This document shows positions 12,503-24,400 of a stretch of DNA of 64,000 nt, piece by piece (positions within the stretch are counted from its first letter, which is position 1; the number at the start of each line of letters is the position of its first letter). Where the stretch lies: assembly GCA_018398805.1 (NCBI GenBank), contig JAGFBZ010000342.1:2254001-2318000 (forward strand), given 5' to 3'. A model generated the notes under the pieces. The model saw nothing but the letters and a program-made list of their open reading frames with translations, did not search any database and was not told the origin of the DNA. Source of the DNA: Hirundichthys speculiger. Its lineage: Eukaryota; Chordata; Actinopteri; Beloniformes; Exocoetidae. A program made the position numbers and the translations under genes.

Positions 12503-13717
12503 GTTTTTATGAAGCATTTTTGCTTTATCACCTAAAATTCTCTTCATGCACTGATGGCAAACAGTCAGTTGAATCCTTTCAGGTCAAAGCAAATATTTTA
12601 ATCAACTGTTCAGGGAACAGTTCATACCTTCGTAACCTCTGAACTTTACCCTGTCAGATCTGTTGAGGGAAGTAACTTACATTTACACCAGTAGGTCAAA
12701 CCAGTCCACGCTAAGCCTCTTATTCTAATCCTGTTGTGGGTTATTTATGAATAACGTATGTTTTCCATTGTGGCGCACACACAAGCTTTCTTAAACATGT
12801 TCAGTGTAAAGAGAAAGTGGATATTTCCTTTGTCCATTGTGGGGTGGATTATACAGAGATTAAATCATTACTATACAGGATTAACGCTGAGTTAGAGGGG
12901 GGTTGTCACCTCTCACCTACAACGCTGCTGCACCAGAAAGCAGTCACACTTCTCCAGTCCTGGTTCAGTGATACGACACCGTATAAACAGTCCTGACGGT
13001 AGGAGTATCGTGACCTCACATTCATCCTCCTTGAATCTGTTATTTCAGACGGTGCCGACATCTGAAACAAGAGCTGCCAGTGTTTTAATGAGACGTCCTA
13101 AGCATCAAAACATCCTACCTTGTCTCCTGAAGCGCTGGCGCTTTCTCTCACATTCAGATATTTGAACACACACCTCTGCATTAGTCCAAGGCGGGAGGTT
13201 TAGATGAAGACGATAACTCATCAGAGCGCCAGAGTTCCAGCCAAGCTCCGCTGGATCGACCACGGCCAACCGTTACTGGCCTCGGCCCAGCTGGCTCCTC
13301 CAGGTGGCTCCACCTGGAGGAGGCAGCTGGAAAGGTCGCAGGCCAGCTTGTCGTCGCCAGATGCCGCCAGTAGAAGGTCAACAGAGGTCGTACTGAAACG
13401 ACGGGAAGATAGCCTGGGATGTCTCGAGAGGTTCCGCACGTCAACATTTTGTCCCGGTCGTGTTCTTCCTCTCACGCTGAATGACCTTCTCTGTGCGGAG
13501 ATCTTTTGGCTGCTTTACCCACGTCACCTCAGCAACCAGGGGGTAGATGTGTAGCTTCTTTGCTCCGCTGCGTCGCAGTTTTACTCCGTGGTTGTCTGAG
13601 GGTATAAAGTGACATGAGCAAATTTGTCACTTGTTTTGGCCAGTTGCTTTCTTTACTGGCAGTGGTCGTGTCTGCAAAAAGCCTCAAATTTAACACATTA
13701 TGACTTGTGCTGCCACC

Positions 13718-14851
13718 TAGGGATGGAACGGTTACCGGTATTACGGTAAATCGTGTAAAATTTTACATGATAACGATTACCGTTTATGTTTGACTTCATC
13801 TCATTATCGCGGTCGATTACCGGGATATGTAATATCATTCTCATTCAAGTCTGTAAGCGACTGTGTCTTGCGTGAATATGTAGCTTGTAACATCGGCATC
13901 GTAACGTTAGCATGGCAGAAAGTGGTGATATCTACCAACCCACTAAAAGGAAGAAATCCGAGGTCTGGACATATTTTTATTTATTTTTTAATGCAGTGGG
14001 ACAACTAGTGGAGGACAATGATCCTGTTTGCAGAGCACTTGTTTAAATTTTATTGTAATTTGTAAAAGCAACTTGAAGGAGCTAAGGCTAATGCTTCAAG
14101 CTACTGAGATGTTTGACCAAGGGTAACCTGGTTGACGCGCTTCGCTAACTCACATTTCATAAACGTTACCGTTTAGGAACGTTGTTCTTCTGATGCAGTT
14201 AAAATATTAATTTATTCCATTAACTGATACGAAAACCATAACGCTGGCAGTTAGCGCCACAGCGGTCAAAAACCTTTTGTCCTTCTGGGTCCAACAGCTA
14301 ACCAATAACAGGCAGCTACCTTTATACCTGACCCTCAGGTAACAATACAGAGACACCCACAGACACACAGAGTGAACTACAATTCAGAACAACATATTTG
14401 GCTCCTTTACAACTGTTTCTTTATTTGCACATTTATACGTATTTAAAAGGTTCAGCTTAAAGTCCAAAGTTTATTTCATTTGAACTTCACTATAATTTTT
14501 GTTCCTGGTAATTGTTTGCATATTTTGACCTACTATGGTTGTTAAAGTGTTTATTTAAATTTGCACCAGACAAATAAGCTTTGTTCCTGTTATTAATTTT
14601 GTTCATTTAAAATAAAACCTCTTTCTGTACCAGTTGTTTGCCCTTTTAATGTGAAACTTTCATTTTGATAAAATTTCGGCTTCTGATGTTTTAGTTTGAC
14701 AAGAAAATCACAAGATTTTGTGAAATTATTTAAATGTATGTGTTATTTGGACATTTGTACAGCAATTAAGAATACCGAGATAATATCGTAAACCGTGATA
14801 ATATGGTCATTATAATCGAGATATTAAATTTTCTATATCGTTACATCCCTA
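13718..14851 (+). mobile_element. hAT element carrying a BED-finger coding remnant
   Basis: The element starts TAGGGATGGAACGGTTACCG and ends ATCGTTACATCCCTA. It is flanked by CTGCCACC (13710-13717) and CTTCCACC (14852-14859), an 8-bp duplication with one mismatch. The ends are rich in ACGGTAA and ATAATATCG-like motifs. A short coding remnant lies at 13912-14046, so this looks like an internal deletion derivative of an autonomous hAT. Confidence 0.85.
13912..14046 (+). pseudogene. hAT transposase N-terminus, BED zinc finger fragment
   Basis: A 44-residue frame from ATG reads MAESGD..., then SEVWTYFYLFFNAVGQLVED and PVCRALV before a stop. The spacing of the VWTYF aromatic cluster and the VCRA motif resembles the start of the BED zinc finger found in hAT transposases and ZBED proteins. 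The second cysteine expected after VCRA is leucine and translation stops two residues later, so the finger is broken. Confidence 0.65.
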
Positions 14852-14907
14852 CTTCCACCTAGTGGATAAAAATAGCAGCACTGAGAATTGTTTCCCCCAA
14901 AACCTTT

Positions 14908-14963
14908 CAACAGTGAGCCGATCTCCAATGATCCGGGGATCATTGGAGATCGGCTCACTGTTG
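14908..14963. repeat. Perfect 27-bp-arm palindrome with 2-bp centre
   Basis: The left arm (14908-14934, CAACAGTGAGCCGATCTCC...) is followed by GG and then by its exact reverse complement (14937-14963). All 27 positions pair. It lies 57 bp right of the hAT insertion at 13718-14851. It is not the inverted-repeat end of any element seen here. Confidence 0.95.
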
Positions 14964-16659
14964 GAGCCAGCCCCTGGTGGTCATTTGAAGTACTGTACTC
15001 ATTTCTACCTCCTGGATCCTGGCGGACAGCAGGTTCAGATGAAGTTCATATTGCTTTAGTTGCTGTAAAATTAATAAAAGGGCTCAAATGTTCGCTGTTA
15101 GCAGCATCTCTGTGATTACGTCTTCAGGGGAAGGTCACAGCTGCACCAGGTTGTCTCAGCCTTCATGAAACAAGTATTTAATCAGTGTTCAATGAATAAA
15201 AGTCACTTGGATACGCTTAATTTGAAAAAAAAAACTGACTCCTGACTACATCAAAGTGAATAATTCTGACATCATGTTTGACAGAAAAACAAGGTGAAGC
15301 TGATGTCATCTCGGTTCCTTCGTCTGTTACTGATGAGTTTAATTTAAATCAGCGATCAGGAGTTCAGGGCTGTGACTCAAACGTCTGGCCTGATTGTGAG
15401 GTAACTGAAATGAGTTACAGCGTGATTTCAGTCCTGTGGAACATCACGTCGCTCCTGCCTCTGGCTTTAAATCTCATTTATTCAAACGTTCCCTCCCACC
15501 AAATGTTATTTGATGGCCCTCCGAGCGTGCGCCGCCACCGGCAGGACTTTGAGTTCCACCGAGCTCCAGTTTGAATACAGAAAGGTGTTGCATGACAATG
15601 GAGCTAATTGTGATCATGCTACAGGATTAATCTGCTTACGAGATGTAAAATGCATCTGCGTGCCGCCACAATAAGTTGTAAGCTGATTACCAGTCACATT
15701 TACTGCAGCTCTGACAGGCAGCGAGGAAAAGTCTGCGCTCTCATGCCTCAAACTAACATCAAAGTTGACCACAACTGGGTCAGAACTGAGCGGAGTGCGG
15801 TTCAGTAATGTACGGAAAGTTACTGAAATATTCCGATTTCTCTCTTCCCTGAGGCTTTAGACTGGGAGTTTCCCTCGTTGTCCTCGGAAACCTCCTTGAC
15901 ATTGAAGACTCCATTGGCAAAGCAAATGTGGGGTTTAATAATAATAATGGCTGCTCATTCTCGGTTTGATTGTCGGATCGTATAAACCGTCGCGCTGCTG
16001 CTCAGTGGAAGTGAGAAATCATTAGTGCGCAGCTGTCGAAGGGAGTCTTTCACCACCTCCAGTTTGTCGCCATTTTCATGTCAGCGGAGTTATTTTGTTT
16101 CTGGCTCTGGTGTTTTCTGATTCTGCAGCGAACGCCAGTGTGTCAGCGGGTTATACGACTGCACATGATTGTGGTTTAAATGCCCCTAAAAGCAACCAAA
16201 AACATTCCCAAAACTGCTCTCCGTGCTGGAGTCGTCTCCACACCGTTGCAGCGGTTGATGACTTTAAGAGTTCTCTAAAGGTATATTTACAAATCTGTAA
16301 ACCACAAGCAAACCACGTGTTGAGATAGTACTGTCTATTTAAATCCAATGTCTTTCATGTAAAACTGAAATAGAAAAAATGTTATCAACCAAAATGAAGG
16401 CAATGAATTGAAATTTAATTGAAATTTAATTGAAATCGACGTTCAGATCATATAACCAACATAATCTTTCCCATGTCAGTTATTTTAATTTATTTTTTCT
16501 CTTTAATTCTGTCATTACTGTAGTTTCCCTGCTGTGTATGTGCATGTACTCTTCTTTTAAAAATATATTACTATAAATGTCGTCCCTTGGGATATTTTGG
16601 TATATTTTTATATTTATATTTATGCCAGAGTCAGCTGACTTTATATTTATATTTTTAAA

Positions 16660-17340
16660 AATATATTGGTAAAATAATGATTTTTGTTTTTACACTTCAT
16701 TCAATATTTATTTTTTTTACATTTTTTAAAATTTTATTTATTATGCTGTTTTTTCATGGAAAAAAATGATATTTTAATGATATTTTTAGTTATTTTTTTT
16801 ACATTTTATTTGATTTTATTTGATTAGATTTTTTTTACATTTTTATTTTATTTTATTTTTTATGCTATATTTTTTCTCATGAAAAATATATCCGTAACAT
16901 AATGATATTCTATTTAATTTTTTTACATTTCATTCGATTTTTTTATTTTTTACATTTTTATTTCATTTTATCTTTAATGCTATATTTTTTCTCATGAAAA
17001 ATATATCGGTAACATAATGATATTTTTTAATTTTTTTTACATTTCATTCGATTTTTTTATTTTTTATGCTATATTTTTCCTCATGAACAATATATTGGTA
17101 ACATAATGATACTTTATTTAAATCTTTTTTTACATTTCATTCAATTTTTATTTTTTACATTTTTATTTTATTTTTTTAAGCTATATTTTCTCATGAAAAA
17201 TATATTGGTAACATAATATTTTGTTTAATTTTTTTGGGTTTTTTTTTACATTTTATTTGTTTTTTAATTTAATTTTTTATGAATTTATTTTTCTCATAGA
17301 AAAGTTTTTTTTTTTTTTAAATAAATCAGCAGTAACATAA
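16660..17340. repeat. AT-rich minisatellite, about 90-115 bp unit
   Basis: A phrase like CTCATGAAAAATATAT.GGTA followed by ACATAATGATA recurs near 16878, 16991, 17079 and 17189. The copies are separated by T-rich filler containing ACATTT.ATT. Unit length varies from about 88 to 113 bp and the repeats are imperfect. The array ends about 290 bp before a tmtc2 exon. Confidence 0.8.
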
Positions 17341-17529
17341 TCACTCATTAATGATAGTGACAGTCAAAGGTAAAATGTTCAGTTAATCGTAATATTAATT
17401 GATTAATAGGATTGACATTGATCGCCCGGCCCTCCTGACTACCTCCTTTACTGGTTCAGGAGGATTTAAGAGGATCTATTAAAACAGCGTTTTTGATAAA
17501 TTTGTTGGTGCGGAGCGTTCAGGTGTGCG

Positions 17530-17580
17530 TTAACACAATGCCAAGAGGGAAAGACATAAGCAATGATGAGAAAACCGTAT
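17530..17580 (+). mobile_element. Tc1-like transposase N-terminal remnant
   Basis: From an ATG at 17538 the sequence reads MPRGKDISND, the typical start of fish Tc1 transposases (MPRGK..S.DLRE). It then loses similarity. Related remnants occur near 18730, 29900, 35730 and 54330. This one ends only about 50-60 bp before the tmtc2 acceptor at 17632, inside the likely branch-point region. Confidence 0.65.
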
Positions 17581-17632
17581 CTGAGAGGGAGAAAATACTC
17601 CAAACTAAAACTATTTCCATCTCGTCTTCCAG

Positions 17633-18467
17633 AAGAAGAACTTCAGTGTTCTGCTGAGCCTCGGCCTCCTGGCGTCCTGGGGAGCGGTCCTGCTGTCGGC
17701 CCGTCTGTACTGGATGGGGAACAAGCCTCCGAACTTCTCCAACTCTGACAACCCGGCGGCCGACTCGCCTCATTTCCTCACCCGGACGTTGACGTTCCTC
17801 TACCTGCCCGCCGCCAACGCCTGGCTCCTGCTCTGCCCTGACAAGCTCAGCTTCGACTGGTCCATGGACGCCGTGCCCCTGGTCCGGTCCCTGGCTGACT
17901 GGAGGAACCTCCACACCGTCGCCTTTTACGGGGGATTCACCCTTCTGGCGCTGTTTGGCCTTCGAGGCGCCGCTTCCAAAGCGAAGGAGACCAACGGTAA
18001 AGCCCACGTCACAAACGGGAAATCCGTCACTAACGGTAATGGCTGCCACGCCCCCGACGCAAACCACAACACGGAAGACGGGCCGCCGAAGACGGCGCTG
18101 AATGGGTCGGCGGGACTCCACCACTGCCCCCCGCGGCCGTCCCTGCCCCCCACAGAAAACCTGGTCCTGTTTTCTTTAGCCGTCCTGGCGCTGCCTTTCA
18201 TCCCGGCCACCAACCTCTTCTTCTACGTGGGGTTCGTGATCGCAGAGCGGGTGCTTTACATCCCCAGCATCGGCTTCTGCTTACTGGTCGCCGCCGGTGC
18301 GAGGACGTTGCACGTCAGGCTGAGGACTAGAGGCCGCAGGGCGGCTCTGCTGTGTCTGTGCACGGGCCTGGTTCTGCTGAACGGGCTCAGAACCGTCCAG
18401 AGGAACAAGGACTGGAGCGATGAGGAAAACCTCTACAAGTCTGGGATTCATGTGAATCCTGCAAAAG
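17633..18467 (+). CDS. tmtc2: tmtc2 exon 1 in window: membrane region and DUF1736
   Basis: This is the largest exon seen (835 nt, window residues 1-278). Acceptor TCTTCCAG precedes KKNFSVLL; the donor is GCAAAAG|GTAAG. It contains at least four hydrophobic segments: [18 protein letters not shown], the stretch around [17 protein letters not shown], the long run [16 protein letters not shown] with [16 protein letters not shown] after it, and [15 protein letters not shown]. The conserved block [20 protein letters not shown] begins the DUF1736 region. A polar insert around window residues 115-170 ([12 protein letters not shown]..., asparagine and glycine rich) corresponds to the variable loop of TMTC2. 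The exon is GC-rich compared with its introns. Confidence 0.95.
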
Positions 18468-21400
18468 GTAAGAAGGTTGTTTTTATTTTCCTCTGATCAT
18501 AGCAGCTTTCAGTATAACTGCATCGCTTGGGTTATAAATAACCGCACAAGAGTTATTGAACACAAAATGAAGCCAAAAAACAATAATGTGGACAATCCTA
18601 AATAATCTCGCCAACTCCTCCTGTGCTATCTAAAAGGGAAAACTGCAGCCAGGTGATCACCAGCTGGCACACAGACCTCCATAAAAGGTAGTTTTCTGGT
18701 CTGGAGCATTCACGTGGCTGTTAACATACTGCCAGGAGGGAACGACATAAGCTGTGGTCTTCTTCTGTCCATGAAAAGGACATGGAGGCGCAACTGAGGT
18801 TCTCAGAACTGTTTCTGAACAAACCAAAAGACCAAAGTGCAGTTGTTCAGCACTGGAACGGTGATGATGGGAGGGACCTGGACACCCTGCAGCGGTGGAG
18901 TCAGCCTTGAGGTTGGACTTAAACAGCGATGATCCGAAGCCAAGCATCAAATCTGCACCAGAACGAATGGAAAATAAACAAACGTTGCACGTCGACCCGA
19001 AACGTGACGGGGCGCGAGTGAATGACCCCCCAAAAATAACCTCATTCCCACTAGGGGTGAGTATTGGCAAGGACCTCGCAATACGATATGTATCATGATA
19101 CGTGAGGCCCCGATGCGATATTATCACGATATTGTGATATATTGCGATATTCTACCCAGTTAATATCAAAATTAAAAGTAGAGATGAAAATCAAGTTGCT
19201 GTATATGTTCATCAGATGATACAGTAATCCCTTATTTTTCATGGTTAATGGGGACCAGCGATATTAGTTGATAAAATATCGATAAAAATCGATATTAGGA
19301 GCTGAAAAATCGATATTATATTGGGTGGCCGAAAATCGTGATATATTGCCAAATCGATTTTTTCTCACACCCCTAATTCCCACTGTTAAGCACGGTGGCG
19401 AAGGTGTCATGATTTGGGAGTGTTTTAAAGCTGGGCGCCTTGAATCAGCTCTGAAGTCCTCAGGAGCTTTTTGTCTCCTCTGACGCAAACGTAAAGTCCC
19501 AGAAACCTCAACGAGCTCGAGCGCTGTTGCTGCTTCGGTCCTGAAAGTCCGTCCACAGTTGAATTTCCTTTCTGAAGTTCGTCTCCTGCACACAGACGGC
19601 AAACGAACCGGCTCCAAATTCCTGAAAAGCTGATGATTCTGAAGAATTTTTGGCTTCATTTGTGTTAAATAAAGAATGCTGTTAACTGTTCATTTGAGCT
19701 TCTATTTGCATCAGATTGTTTATTTAAATTAAATCATAGGATTAAAATGACTGCATTATTCCTCTAACAGAGAAATGAAGCACCGTCGAGTGTTTTTAGG
19801 CGAATAGCAACGCTGTTTTTCTGTTTTCTGACTCTCCTGCAGCCTGGGGAAACCTGGGGAACGTTCTGAAGAACCAGGGCAAGATGGCGGCGGCGGAGGA
19901 GGCGTACAGGAACGCCCTGCACTACCGGGGAAACATGGCCGACATGCTGTACAACCTGTGAGTGTTCAAAGAGCAGCAGACTGGAGGAACGTAGAGAAGA
20001 CAAACAGAAATAGATCTTATAAGGCGAGAGAGAGTCAGGTGAGACGGGGAGCGTGACGGGAGGGAAATGAGTCGGCGTTTCCCTCGAGGCTCTTTGTACC
20101 TTCTGCTGCTGATTTGATTAGTCATGGTTTGCGGGGCCTGTAGGAGAACACAAAGCTATTTCTAATCCTGCAACGCTGGATGTCAGAGGTGCCAAAACTT
20201 CACAGCAGATCCGTGTCTTTTTTTTTTTTTTATGCCGACCCACTTCTCCTCTCAAAGCGGCAGAGAAAGAAGGGAGGAAAGGGACGACAGGGGAGCTACT
20301 TGATCATGACAGATGTTTGGATGCATCGAGTATATGGAGCAGAGAGGGTGTTTTTGTTTCTCGTCGCTTCTCAAGGTGCCGCATGAGCTGTAAAATGACT
20401 CCCATGTGGGTTTGGCGGTGGTCCTACCTGCACTGGTCCCAGTGAGCTGTGAGTGGGGCCCAGCTGGTTTACTTTCCCAACACCCCACATCCATTTAGTA
20501 CTAGGGCTGGGCAAGTTAACGCATTCATTTATTAATGCCGACATTTATTTTATCGCGCGTTAACGCATGTTGCTCACATGCTTTTGTTTTGAAAAGTCTG
20601 TTACTGGCTGCCGCAGAACCGGAATTGGCAGGTAAAGCTAAAACAGACATGGAGAACAGTAAAAATCCGTGAACTTTACAGTTCAGGTAGCAACTCAGGT
20701 AGCAATATTAACAATTCTATCTGAAAGAAAAAACTTTCAAACCCCGTTGTTAAAGACGACCGTGTCATTCCTCCATGTTCCATCAGATCTGCTCCATGTG
20801 TTCACTGTCCTGCTTTTCTCTAGCTGGTTACTGCAGTGCGGCTCCATCTAGTGGCACAGATGTGTAATGAAAACAGAACGTCTGTTCCTTCTTTATAAAA
20901 CAAAGCCATTTCTGGGTCACATAAACCAGACAATAAAATATTAAAAACAAATTCAGTCCCGTGGCCTGTTTGCTAAAATTGAAATATAAAAAACAGGCAT
21001 TTTTTTGTTTTGTGTTAGATTTAAAAAAATTTTTATTTTAATTAAAAAAAATTTTTTTTGACAATTGAAAATGGAAAAAAAACAAATGATACACAGATAA
21101 TTACGGATTGATAAAGTTACAGATTTTTAACATGGACATTTTCATTTTAAAGTTCTCCCAGACGGAGGATTCAACTTAAACAAGGTTATTTGTAACAACT
21201 GACAAGTTGAACTCCCCGTTAAAAGTTTCTGCTGTTACCTCAGAAATTACCTGTTTTAATGTTCTGATTGTGGCCTCTAGATTGTTAGGATTTTGTTGGT
21301 AGACTTTTTTTTGTTTTTCATAAAAAACAGGATGACATTAATGTCCTGGCAGTGGCAATAAGCTTTATTTTATTTCACATTTTTTAAGATGAGATTTACA

Positions 21401-24400
21401 CTAAATATGTGTTACTGACAAGTGCTGATGTTAAAAGTGTTTGAACAACAAATGTTATGACACTTTAGTTCATATGGTAGCAGAACATTTAAATAAAAGT
21501 GACCTTTACACTACTTCTGAATTCATTATTTGATTTTTCGTATACAATGCGAATAATCGTGATTAATCAGGGAAATCATGCGATTAATCGCGATTCAAAT
21601 TTTTAATCGTTGCCCAGCCCTATTTAGTACACTTGTATCCCTCGTGGTCCCCTCAGGGTCCTCAGATATCTGATCCATACAGGCGTCTGAAACCACGGGG
21701 GTACTCATCCCGAGTAGCCCGCTGTTTTAATCGAGGTGGGGCCACGCATCGACGTGCTGGCTGGGTTTTAAAAGCCGCCGTTTCAGTCGCTTTATCTTTA
21801 AAACCTGTGACGCAGCTTGGATTTGTGTTTCTTCCAGGGGTTTGCTGCTGCAGGAGAACGAACGTTTCTCTGAAGCGCTGCGTTACTACAAACTGGCCAT
21901 CGGGAGTCGGCCGACTCTGGCATGTAAGTACGGCATCGTTTTTGCTGCAGGATCGCCACGAAGTAGGCGTTCGCATCATTACTCGATTTTGGTTGAGTCT
22001 TTGTTTCGGTTGGGTAGACGCAGACTAACCGTCTTTTCCTTGGATTCCCATCATGCCTCCAGTCTTTATGAGGAGCTGGATGTTCATTTGAGTACCTTTG
22101 TTCAGCTTCAGTTCAGTTCAATTCAATTCAATTCAATTCAATTCAATTCAATTCAATTCAATTCAATTCAATTCAATTCAATTCAATTCAATTCAATTTT
22201 ATTGTATAGCGTCTGTTACAATGCCAATTGTTTCTAGGCACTTTACAGACACCCAGAGCACGACCCCCTAACAAATATTAACTAAAATTGTAATACTAAA
22301 TCAAAATCAAGGATAATGGCAAGTAAAAAAACTCTAACCCCAACCCCCCCACAGTGGAAGAAAAAACCCTTTTCCTCCTCTGTATTTTATTTGCAGCCAT
22401 CCCTGCGCCCCCGTTACACCAGTTCACACGGCGCTCGTTCCGCCCCCGTTGTGAACCTGCTACTACCTCCCCAGGCAGTAACAGGGAGGCGTAACAGCCG
22501 TGGAATGAAACGTTACGCCGTTCCGCTCCCGTGCCGTTCACACTGCACGGCGGGTTGGAACAAAGGTGCGACAGAGGCGCAACGAGCCGACCGTGTGAAC
22601 GCAGCTTTTGTTCCTGCACATCCTCCACATCTCCCACTGAATGGTGGGAACGAAAATGTCCGATTTGTGTTTTTAACCTCATGAATTCTGTCGTGAACAT
22701 AGAGGAGATTAAAAAAAAAGACACAAACACAGTTGAAGAGCCTGAGGGGAACAGATGCAGTTACAACCAACGCCTGCTGGCTCCAGCCTGTGTGCCTTGG
22801 ATCTCGCTTACCTTTGAGTCGCAGCTTGTTTTAATTATGTGCCTTCCCTCTCTCTCCCCCCGTTGACTTGCAGCGGCCTACTTGAACACGGGAATAATCT
22901 TAATGAACCAGGGCAGCTTGGACGAGGCCAAGCGCACCTTCCTCACATGCGCTGACATTCCCGATGAAAACCTGAAGGATCCCCACGCTCACAAGAGCTC
23001 CGTCACCAGCTGCCTGTACAACCTGGGAAAGCTGCTGCACGAGCAGGGCCAGCACCAGGTGTGTGTGCATGTGTGTGTGCATGTGTCTGGTTTTCAGGAG
23101 AGAATATACGACCAACATACAATGGCAAGAAAAAGCATAGAGCTGCTTTTCTCTACATCCAGTGTCTTTTATTGAGACCCGAGAGGTCTAAAGTCAAATT
23201 TTTGTCTTGCCACCAATTTTATCGATTCTACGATATATATCGATATTTTATTTCCCCAGAGAGTATCGATTTTTCAGCCGTATCGATATTCTAAGCTTCT
23301 TTTAAAACCCCCTTGTCCCACCTTTAAAAGCTTGCAAGCAACAAGTTGCACTGTTTAAATAAATGAAACTATTTTTCTCAACAAATCTTTTATTCATTTT
23401 GTCCAGAATTTGCAAGCTGCCTGTCTATGGAGCCCCGTTTGGGTCATAATTCAATGAATAAATGAGCCTATTATTATGAAATACGTATCCATTATTATGA
23501 AATGTTTCCCATTATTATGAAATACATGTTTATTATTATGAAATATTTCCCATTGTTATGAAAAAATGTAATTATTATGAAATATATTTTTATTATTATT
23601 TAATCTTAGTTTAATGCTTAATAGTTTATTTCAGAAGGGCTTTTTTTTTATCTAAGAATGAGTTTTTACATAATTGCTTCGTTTTTCATAAGAATGAGCT
23701 TTTACATAATAATGACATTTTGCCAGTGGGCGGGACCAGTGGTTGACCTGCACGCTCATTGGCTGATCCTTCTCCATTCTACGCTCTGACATCGGCTAGT
23801 TTCGGAGGATCTTTCTCCTGTCCCCATGCCGTCAAAATCAAGTTTTCCCTACATTTTGTGCTACGTTTCTTAGTCGATGTCAACTTTTAACCATAAACTG
23901 AGGTGCATTCTGCCACCTACTGGCCTGGAGTATATACATTGCACCTCTCGCCCACTATTGATATTCACTGTTCTGTTGCTTATGCCTGAATGAAAGAGCA
24001 GCCAATTACATAAATGGCTCCGCCCTCTCTGCTGTGATTGACACACAAATCATTCTTATGAAAAACAAAGCCATTATTATGTAAAAGCTCATTCTTATGA
24101 AAAACGAAACCATTATCATAATAATGGGAAATATTTCATAATAATAAATGCCTGTATTTCATAATAATCGACTAATTTATTCATTGAATTAAGACCCAAA
24201 CGGGGCTCCATACCTGTCAGCCATATAATGTGTAATTGATGCTTTCAGTTCAATTAATTCAAACAAAGTCATTGGAACACTCACAAGATGTCACCAAAAT
24301 CACTTTTTCCCTTTAAAATCTTTCAGAAAATGATGTAAATGTATCATAAGATAAATATCAATATATATCGTATCTTGAGCCAAATATCGTGTATCGTATC

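Larger units (their letters stand above)
13185..14880 (-). repeat. Dispersed repeat F, copy 2, split by a hAT element
   Basis: 13185-13717 and 14852-14880 together form a second copy of the repeat at 3340-3790. It is split by the hAT insertion at 13718-14851. The residual minus-strand peptide (KLHIYPLVAEVTWVKQ) parallels the first copy. Confidence 0.6.
1..17632 (+). other. Probable upstream intron of tmtc2, transposon-rich, no exon found
   Basis: No open reading frame here resembles the missing N-terminal part of TMTC2 or any other protein I know. The first tmtc2 exon seen (17633) begins in the middle of the protein after an AG acceptor, so this stretch is most simply intron. It holds many mobile elements (listed separately), a G homopolymer, a palindrome and AT-rich repeats. 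In 1-1257, 6097-7686, 8600-10225, 12511-13180 and 14970-16660 I see only short chance reading frames and nothing I can name. It could hold a promoter of a shorter transcript, but I see no evidence for one. Confidence 0.6.

Noticed and set aside
1..17632. Search for the missing N-terminal tmtc2 exons
   Set aside because: No frame on either strand resembles the conserved TMTC N-terminus (for example an acidic pair in the first luminal loop or a WKEQG-like motif). They probably lie before the window.
17519..18124. 201-codon minus-strand frame opposite the large tmtc2 exon
   Set aside because: It is the antisense shadow of a GC-rich exon.
21842..22237. 131-codon plus-strand frame continuing tmtc2 exon 3 into [10 protein letters not shown] repeats
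   Set aside because: The first part is real exon in a wrong frame and the second is the ATTCA tail of a LINE. The splice donor at 21924 ends the exon.
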